Under the pieces are notes generated by a model that saw nothing but the letters and a program-made list of their open reading frames with translations, did no database searches and was not told the DNA's origin. Shown here one piece after another: positions 58,720 to 64,000 of a DNA stretch of 64,000 nucleotides. Numbering within the stretch: position 1 is the stretch's first letter; every line of letters starts with the position of its first letter. The position numbers were made by a program, and so were the translations under genes. The stretch lies in contig NZ_BATC01000004.1 in NCBI RefSeq assembly GCF_000466985.1, positions 35,407-99,406 on the forward strand. Direction: 5' to 3'. The DNA is from Brevundimonas abyssalis TAR-001. Lineage in GTDB: Bacteria; Pseudomonadota; Alphaproteobacteria; Caulobacterales; Caulobacteraceae.

Positions 58720-58765
58720 GTGCCGCCAGCGCATAGACGCAAATGCGGCACGCTACAGGCCGCCG
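58720..58765 (+). repeat. 46-bp repeat, copy B, upstream of the recombinase module
   Basis: This is the second copy of the sequence at 32212-32257, with 42 of 46 bases alike and conserved GTGCCGC/GCGGCAC arms. It lies 72 bp before the first gene of the recombinase operon. The spacer 58604-58837 holds no supported gene. Confidence 0.65.
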
Positions 58766-58837
58766 ACTGCCCTCCATCGTTCGCTTAATTCCGGGGCCTT
58801 GAGCGCGCCGAATCCACACCGGACCAAGGAGGATTCC

Positions 58838-59155
58838 ATGTGCGCAGAGCGTCGCCGCGCCCGCAAAGGGCGACCACGGCAGTCGATCCCCGAACCACTT
58901 CCCGACGATCTGTTCGACTACGCGGACGATCCAGCGCTGGACGGCCGAGCGCGAGCACGCGATGCGCCACTTCTTGCACCGAATGGGCAGAGAATGCGTG
59001 TCACCGACGATTGGCCCGTGGATATTCCCGTCAGCGAGGCCGAGATTGACGTGTTCGAGCGTTGGTTCGGCGATGTTTTCGATGAACTCTTGAACCCGAG
59101 AAAGCCGGATGATGGCTTGCATTTCCTATCACAAACTGATAGGAAAGAGACTTGA
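58838..59155 (+). CDS. Conserved hypothetical protein of the recombinase module
   Basis: A protein of 105 residues (MCAERRRARKGRPRQSIPEPL). The first third is basic and the rest acidic (EAEIDVFERWFGDVFDELLNP). No domain was recognised. The start has a near-perfect AAGGAGGA seven bases upstream. It overlaps the following gene by four bases and probably belongs to one operon with the toxin-antitoxin-like pair and the recombinase. Confidence 0.6.
   Translation: MCAERRRARKGRPRQSIPEPLPDDLFDYADDPALDGRARARDAPLLAPNGQRMRVTDDWPVDIPVSEAEIDVFERWFGDVFDELLNPRKPDDGLHFLSQTDRKET
59122..59146 (+). promoter_or_regulatory. Hairpin covering the ribosome-binding site of the toxin-like gene
   Basis: Nine-base perfect arms TTTCCTATC (59122-59130) and GATAGGAAA (59138-59146) with a 7-base loop. 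The right arm contains AGGAAA, the only Shine-Dalgarno-like sequence for the TTG start at 59152. In mRNA the site would be paired unless ribosomes from the overlapping upstream gene open it. Confidence 0.5.
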
Positions 59156-59505
59156 GCGGGCATCGTGATCCGGGCCTCGACACGCTTCTGGACCTCGATG
59201 GACAGATGCTCTTTGTCGATCCCGAGGGCGGTCATTGGGTGAAGTTCGTCGTCACCCGCGTTCCGGCCTCACCGGACAAGCCGCACGGTCTCGATTACTC
59301 GCTCACGCTTCACGGGCCTTCGGGCGAACGGCTGGTCGGCTTCGACAACGCCCATCCGATCGGCCGGGGCAGACGCGGCGAGCCGATGGACCATCGCCAT
59401 CGCCTCCAGACCGTGAAGCCCTACGCCTACGAGGATGCGGCCACGTTGCTGGCCGACTTCTGGCAGGCGGTGGACGCGGTGTTGAAGGAGCGAGGTGCCC
59501 TATGA
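59152..59505 (+). CDS. DUF6516-like toxin component
   Basis: A protein of 117 residues (SGHRDPGLDTLLDLDGQ..., DYSLTLHGPSGERLVGFDNAH, RAPMDHRHRL-type GEPMDHRH). This pattern is that of DUF6516, found paired with HTH antitoxins. The start is TTG, overlapping the previous stop. It is co-translated with the HTH gene (ATGA overlap). Toxicity is inferred from the family. Confidence 0.6.
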   Translation: MSGHRDPGLDTLLDLDGQMLFVDPEGGHWVKFVVTRVPASPDKPHGLDYSLTLHGPSGERLVGFDNAHPIGRGRRGEPMDHRHRLQTVKPYAYEDAATLLADFWQAVDAVLKERGAL

Positions 59506-59900
59506 CTACATTGAAAGTCGGGATTGCCGACTACGAAGAAATGAAGGCCCGCACCATGCGGATTGCGCGCGGCCAGGAAAAGCCCGCGCCCAGCGATCCG
59601 AAGGTGTGGTTCACCTCGACCGAATCCTTTGCCAAGGTGCTGTCGGCCGGGAACCGCGAGTTGCTGCGCGTCATCGCCGAGAAAGCCCCGGCGTCGCTGG
59701 AGGAACTGGCGGGAATCACCGGCCGGGCCGGCTCCAATCTCTCACGCACCCTCAAGACGATGGAGAGCTACGGCCTTGTGCGGTTTGAGCCGGGCCACGG
59801 CCGCAAGCTCGCGCCCAAGGTGGTGCATGACGGCGTGGAATTGGCGTTGCCGCTGATCGACCGCGCCAAACCGAGGAAGGCTTCGGGAGGCCGACCATGA
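59502..59900 (+). CDS. Winged-HTH antitoxin/regulator
   Basis: A protein of 132 residues. A MarR/ArsR-like winged helix is visible in ELLRVIAEKAPASLEELAGITGRAGSNLSRTLKTMESYGLVRFE, split as RVIAEKAPASLEELAGI and NLSRTLKTMESYGLV. This type (HVO_A0114-like) accompanies DUF6516 toxins. Its stop overlaps the recombinase start (ATGA), which links the pair to the integration module. Confidence 0.65.
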   Translation: MTTLKVGIADYEEMKARTMRIARGQEKPAPSDPKVWFTSTESFAKVLSAGNRELLRVIAEKAPASLEELAGITGRAGSNLSRTLKTMESYGLVRFEPGHGRKLAPKVVHDGVELALPLIDRAKPRKASGGRP

Positions 59901-61555
59901 ACATGCACAGCCGAACCATAACCGCTCGCGCCGCGCTCTACCTGCGCGTCTCTACTGCTCGACAGGCCGAGCATGATATTTCCATTCCCGATCAGAAGCG
60001 GCAGGGCGAAGCCTATTGCGAACAACGCGGCTACCAGCTCGTTGAGACTTATGTTGAACCGGGTGCAACCGCCACCAACGACAAACGCCCCGAGTTTCAG
60101 CGCATGATTGAGGCGGGCACGTCCAAGCCCGCGCCGTTCGATATTGTCGTGGTTCATAGCTTCTCGCGCTTCTTCCGCGATCACTTCGAGATGGAGTTCT
60201 ACGTTCGCAAGCTGGCGAGGAACGGGGTCAAGCTGGTCTCCATAACGCAGGAGATGGGCGACGATCCCATGCACCAGATGATGCGGCAGATCATGGCGCT
60301 GTTCGACGAATACCAGTCGAAGGAGAACGCCAAGCACGTCCTGCGCGCCATGAACGAAAATGCGCGGCAAGGCTTCTGGAACGGTGCACGGCCGCCAATC
60401 GGCTATCGCATCGTCGCGGCCGAGCAACGCGGATCGAAGATCAAGAAGAAACTGGAGATCGACCCGCTCCACGCCGACACCGTGCGGCTGATCTACCGCC
60501 TGTTTCTTGAAGGCGACGGCACGTCCGGCGCGATGGGCGTCAAGGCCATCGCTACCTACCTCAACGGGCGCCGCTTCTTCACCCGCGACGGCGGGCGCTG
60601 GGGGCTAGCGCAAATCCATGCCATCCTGACCCGCACGACCTATATCGGCGAACACAGGTTCAACACGCGCTCGCACAAGGACCGGGAGAAGAAGCCGGAG
60701 AGTGAGGTCGCCATCATGGCGGTGCCGCCCTTGATCGAGCGCGAGGTGTTCGACGCGGTGCAAGCCCGCCTGAAATCCCGCAATCCTATGGTAACGCCGT
60801 CGCGCGTCTCCAGCGGCCCGACGCTGCTGACCGGCATCTGCTTCTGCGCCAAGTGCGGAGGCGCAATGACGCTTCGCACCGGCCGAGGCAGCACGGGCGC
60901 GACATATCGCTATTACACCTGCTCGACCAAGGCGCGGCAGGGTAAGACCGGCTGCAAAGGCCGCACGATCCCGATGGACAAGCTGGACCATCTTGTCGCC
61001 GATCATATCGGGGATCGTTTGCTCCAGCCCAAGCGGCTGGAAGCCATCCTCGCCAGCGTCATCGACCACCGGCAGGAGCGCACCGAGCGCCGTCGCGAGC
61101 ATCTTGCCGAGCTTCACAGGCGAATCACCGAAACCGACCAGCGGCTCGGCCGTCTCTTTGACGCCATCGAAGCGGGCATGATCGACAAGGACGACGCGAT
61201 GGCGAAGGAGCGGATGGCGGGTCTCAAGGCGTTGCGGGATCAGGCCGCCGCCGATGCGGAGCGCACGCAGCTCGCGCTCGACAGTTCAGGCAATCAAGGT
61301 GTCAGCCCCGACATGCTAAAGGGGTTTGCCCGCAAGGCACGTGAACGGATGCGGCTTGATGCTGGCGGCTATCGCCGCGACCACCTGCGCGCCCTGGCGC
61401 AGCGCGTCGAGGTTGCCGACGACGAGGTTCGCATCATGGGATCAAAGTCGGAATTACTGCGAACGCTGGTCGCCGCTTCGAGCGTAGAAACGGCGGCGTT
61501 CGGCGTTCATAGTTCTGTTCTGAAATGGCGCACCCGACAGGATTCGAACCTGTGA
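59897..61555 (+). CDS. Large serine recombinase (ICE integrase)
   Basis: A protein of 552 residues. The resolvase domain has catalytic S19 ([11 protein letters not shown]) and [20 protein letters not shown] recombinase domain ([14 protein letters not shown]) and a zinc ribbon ([22 protein letters not shown]) follow, then a coiled coil ([27 protein letters not shown]). The last eight residues (TRQDSNL region) and the stop are encoded by the complement of tRNA-Arg, so integration fixed the C-terminus. It most likely integrates and excises the ICE. Confidence 0.92.
   Translation: MNMHSRTITARAALYLRVSTARQAEHDISIPDQKRQGEAYCEQRGYQLVETYVEPGATATNDKRPEFQRMIEAGTSKPAPFDIVVVHSFSRFFRDHFEMEFYVRKLARNGVKLVSITQEMGDDPMHQMMRQIMALFDEYQSKENAKHVLRAMNENARQGFWNGARPPIGYRIVAAEQRGSKIKKKLEIDPLHADTVRLIYRLFLEGDGTSGAMGVKAIATYLNGRRFFTRDGGRWGLAQIHAILTRTTYIGEHRFNTRSHKDREKKPESEVAIMAVPPLIEREVFDAVQARLKSRNPMVTPSRVSSGPTLLTGICFCAKCGGAMTLRTGRGSTGATYRYYTCSTKARQGKTGCKGRTIPMDKLDHLVADHIGDRLLQPKRLEAILASVIDHRQERTERRREHLAELHRRITETDQRLGRLFDAIEAGMIDKDDAMAKERMAGLKALRDQAAADAERTQLALDSSGNQGVSPDMLKGFARKARERMRLDAGGYRRDHLRALAQRVEVADDEVRIMGSKSELLRTLVAASSVETAAFGVHSSVLKWRTRQDSNL
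61524..61531. other. Candidate attR core (AATGGCGC)
   Basis: Direct repeat of 21566-21573. It covers the discriminator base, the CCA and the first acceptor-stem bases of tRNA-Arg and lies inside the 3' end of the recombinase gene. Confidence 0.6.
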
Positions 61556-61602
61556 CCCCTGCCTTCGGAGGGCAGTACTCTATCCAGCTGAGCTACGGGT
61601 GC
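61526..61602 (-). tRNA. tRNA-Arg(CCG)
   Basis: Read on the minus strand it starts GCACCCGTAGCTCAGCTGG (5' end 61602) and folds into a full cloverleaf. The anticodon loop is CTCCGAA with anticodon CCG (61566-61568), the T loop contains GGTTCGAATCC, and the 3' end has a G discriminator and encoded CCA (61526-61528). The ICE recombinase gene ends inside it on the other strand. Confidence 0.95.
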
Positions 61603-61757
61603 GTGAGCGGGCGCAGGGCCCGTCGCGAGGGCGGTGCTTACAGCATGGGCGGCAGGCGCTCAATCCGCAAATCGCGCGGCGCGTTGTTCGCTGCGGACTT
61701 GGCGGGAGGTGGGGCGCGGCCTAGCCTGTGCGAAAGATCATATGAAGGAGACGCGCC

Positions 61758-63043
61758 ATGAGGCGGACCCGCATCATCGCCGCCCTGTGCCTGACGGGCG
61801 CCCTGGGCCTGGCCGCCTGCTCCGGACGCGGCGACGACACCCTGAACGCCATCGCCCAGGACTATGTCATCATGACCCTGGAGATCGGCGAACGGGAAGA
61901 CGGCTATGTGGACGCCTATCATGGTCCGCCGGAATGGGCCGAAACGGCGCGGACCAATCCCCGCACTGTGGAGCAGCTGCGCGCCGCCGCCGCCGCGCTG
62001 TCCCAACGTCTGGAGCAGTTTCCCACGCGCGGATTGTCCGACGAGGAGGTCCAGCGGCGGGCCTATCTGATCGCCCATGTGAACGCGGCCAACACGCGCC
62101 TGCGCATGATCGCGGGCGAGGAGCCGGCCTTCGCCGACGAGGCCGAGGGCCTGTTCGGCGTCCGGCCCGACACGCCGCCCCTGTCCGCCTATGACGACAC
62201 CCTGGCGCGCATCGACGCCCTGATCCCGGGCGACGGACCGTTGCATGAGCGGGTGGCCGCCTTCCGGAACGACTACGTCATCCCGACGGACCGGCTGGAT
62301 GCCGTGATGCGCGCTGCCATCGACGAGTGCCGCGCCCGCACCGTGCGCCATTTCGACCTGCCCGAGAACGAGCGCTTCACCCTGGAGTTCGTCACCGATC
62401 AGCCCTGGTCCGGCTACAACTGGTATCAGGCGACGCCGTCAGCCTGATCCAGATCAACACCGACTTGCCCATCTATATAGACCGGGCCGTGGATCTGGGG
62501 TGTCACGAGGGCTATCCCGGACACCACGTCTACAACGCCCTGCTGGAGCGCACCTTCGTGGACGAGAAGGGCTGGATGGAGATGAGCGTCTATCCGCTCT
62601 ACAGCCCCATGTCCTTCATCGCCGAGGGCAGCGCCAACTACGGCATCGACCTGGCCTTCCCCGGCGAGGAGCGCGTGCGGTTCGAGCGCGAGGTTCTGTA
62701 TCCGCTCGCCGGGCTGGATCCCGCGACCGCAGAAGCCCAGGCCGAGCTGCTGGGCCTGATGCGGGGCCTGCAGCGGGCGGAGTACACCATCGCGTCAGAC
62801 TATCTGGCCGGCCGCATCGACCGTGACACGGCGCTGGACCAGCTGCAGGCCTATTCCCTGGTGGCCCGCGACAGGGCCGAACAGAGGCTCAGCTTCATCG
62901 AGCGCTATCGCAGCTACGTCATCAACTACGGCCTTGGCCGCGACATGGTGCAGGCCTGGATCGAGAGTCAGCTGGGTGATCGCTGGGAGGTGACCGAACA
63001 ATTGCTGTCCTCCCAGACCCTCCCGACTGATCTCTCCAGATAA
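61758..63043 (+). pseudogene. DUF885-family lipoprotein, frameshifted
   Basis: A predicted metallopeptidase-like protein of about 428 residues. Lipobox cysteine in LGLAACSGRGDD (C21). The metal-site-like motif HEGYPGHH lies in the second half. The frame is lost near 62433. Adding one G (CAG-GGC-GAC) joins YNWYQ to GDAVSLIQINTDLPIYIDR and the rest. The second frame continues to 63043. Loss of a G in a short run points to a consensus error. It is chromosomal and follows tRNA-Arg. Confidence 0.8.
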
Positions 63044-63293
63044 GACCGCCTGCGGTCAGACGGCGTCAGTTGCCCGTACGGCCGCTTTACGGTATCGAGA
63101 CTGTGACGTCACTCACGCCCTGAAGGCTCGATTTTCGGCCGCTTGGGCGTTTTGTGTTGGAATGGCGCCACAGTTGTCGCAATCCCGGCTTATTACAGGG
63201 AACCGCACGGCCCGTGGCTCGTTCGGTCGGTTCGAGCACCGCGCAATGCGTCGGGGTTTGGGCAAACATTTTTTTAGACGATGAGGATCCAAA
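63044..63293. other. Intergenic region between the DUF885 and OmpA-like genes
   Basis: No gene seen. A perfect stem GACCGC-CT-GCGGTC (63044-63057) directly after the DUF885 stop may be its terminator. The stretch before 63294 has the T-run GCAAACATTTTTTTAGACG and ATGAGGATCC, giving a GAGGA Shine-Dalgarno for the barrel protein gene, whose promoter should lie here. Confidence 0.45.
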
Positions 63294-64000
63294 ATGAAGT
63301 TGAAGCTTCTCGCCGGTGTTGCGGCGGCAGGGCTCTTCGCGGCGACCAGTGCGTCGGCGGAGCCGGACGGCTGGTATGGCGCGATCGACCTGGGCGGTCA
63401 CTGGATGGAGGACGGCATCAACGCTCGTTCCGACGCCGGTCCGGCCTGGGAATGGGAAGTCAATGACGGCTGGGCCGCGTTCGCGCGCCTCGGTTATCGG
63501 CTGAACCCCAACTGGCGTGTGGAGCTGGAAGGCGGCCATCGCTCGGGCGACATCGGCACTGTTCGCCGGTTCACCGACGCGGTTCCGTCCGGCCTGTGCA
63601 ACCTGACGCCGGCCACCGGCCCGTGCCACTCCCCCGAGGGTGACATCGAGTCCAAGACCCTGTTCATCAACGCCATCTACGACATCGGTTCGCCTGACTG
63701 GGCCTTCCGTCCGTTCGTGGGTCTGGGCGTCGGCGCGAACATGGTTTCGATCGACACCATCGGCAATCTTCGTGGTGACCGTTCGGCCACCCTGGCGGCC
63801 GACGACGACACCACCGAGCTGGCCTTCCAGGCCCTCGCCGGCTTCGCCTGGGCCGTTGGCGAACGCGCCAACATCGACCTGACCTACCGTTACCTGACCG
63901 GTGACACCAGCTGGGACACGACCACGGTCGGCGCTCCGGCTCTGGGTTCGTTCGAAGGCGACTACGACTTCAGCCACACGGTGACCGTGGGTCTGCGTTA
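63294..64000 (+). CDS. OmpA-like outer-membrane beta-barrel protein, 3' end off window
   Basis: The first 235 residues: signal peptide MKLKLLAGVAAAGLFAATSASA, then alternating strands ending in aromatic residues (GWYGAIDLGGHW, WAAFARLGYRLNPNWRVELEGGHRSG, WAFRPFVGLGVGANMV, NIDLTYRYLTGD, HTVTVGLRY). This matches the eight-stranded barrel of OmpA-like proteins. A C-terminal peptidoglycan-binding domain, if present, lies beyond the window. Confidence 0.85.
   Translation, partial: MKLKLLAGVAAAGLFAATSASAEPDGWYGAIDLGGHWMEDGINARSDAGPAWEWEVNDGWAAFARLGYRLNPNWRVELEGGHRSGDIGTVRRFTDAVPSGLCNLTPATGPCHSPEGDIESKTLFINAIYDIGSPDWAFRPFVGLGVGANMVSIDTIGNLRGDRSATLAADDDTTELAFQALAGFAWAVGERANIDLTYRYLTGDTSWDTTTVGAPALGSFEGDYDFSHTVTVGLR

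Larger units (their letters stand above)
21566..61531. mobile_element. Integrative and conjugative element of about 40 kb at tRNA-Arg(CCG)
   Basis: The element has all ICE parts: serine recombinase, RdfS-like factor, relaxase, coupling protein and a full trb mating apparatus. It is bounded by AATGGCGC direct repeats. Gene order (ardA, activator, antiactivator, rdfS-like, repA, DUF2840, traF, DUF736, transglycosylase, relaxase, cargo, lysR, virD4, copG, trb) resembles alphaproteobacterial ICEs of the ICEMlSym type, apart from the use of a serine recombinase. Cargo: a defence island at the left end, efflux modules in the middle and a DMT transporter plus a toxin-antitoxin-like pair on the right. 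Exact ends are inferred. Confidence 0.75.

Overview
This is a GC-rich alphaproteobacterial chromosome segment. The core genes (truA-fmt next to an entericidin-like lipoprotein gene, katG, an OmpA-like barrel) and codon use suggest a Caulobacterales member, perhaps Brevundimonas; that placement is inference, not something the sequence proves.

Layout. (1) Positions 1-15.4 kb are a metal-resistance island. On the minus strand lies a CDF transporter, a methyltransferase, a His-rich small protein and an RND tripartite efflux system (outer-membrane, adaptor and pump genes; the pump runs off the window). Divergent to it on the plus strand are lspA, a MAPEG gene, a CadR/PbrR-like MerR regulator and a cytochrome c-FTR1 fusion like PbrT. 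A mercury operon follows (merR, merT, merP, merF-like, a second flavoprotein oxidoreductase, merA). A tyrosine integrase closes the island. (2) 15.5-21.4 kb is ordinary chromosome: a ThDP-dependent enzyme, an entericidin-like peptide, truA, fmt, katG. (3) About 21.57-61.53 kb looks like one integrative and conjugative element (ICE) of ~40 kb, inserted at the 3' end of a tRNA-Arg(CCG) gene by a large serine recombinase. (4) 61.6-64 kb is chromosome again: a DUF885-type lipoprotein and an outer-membrane barrel protein.

Inside the ICE, left to right: a defence island (ribbon-helix-helix protein, Eco57I-like DNA methylase, fused PD-(D/E)xK-methylase, then convergent sir2-herA); the antirestriction gene ardA; a transfer-control module (an FseA-like activator split by a +1 frameshift, a QseM-like antiactivator, an RdfS-like factor); repA with iteron-like repeats; traF, a lytic transglycosylase and an RlxS-like relaxase; two drug-efflux cargo modules (TetR/MFS and TetR/MFS/NmrA), each followed by a lysR copy, the first broken; virD4/traG; a complete trbBCDEJKLFGI mating-pair system; a DMT transporter with its XRE-cupin regulator; a toxin-antitoxin-like pair; and the recombinase, whose last codons lie in the tRNA.

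The ICE therefore carries its own antiphage and restriction systems, a protein to evade host restriction, excision control and a conjugation apparatus. Six genes are broken by apparent single-base C/G losses (seven sites, two in one gene), which look like consensus errors. The FseA-like frameshift has the opposite sign and matches a family where recoding is programmed.
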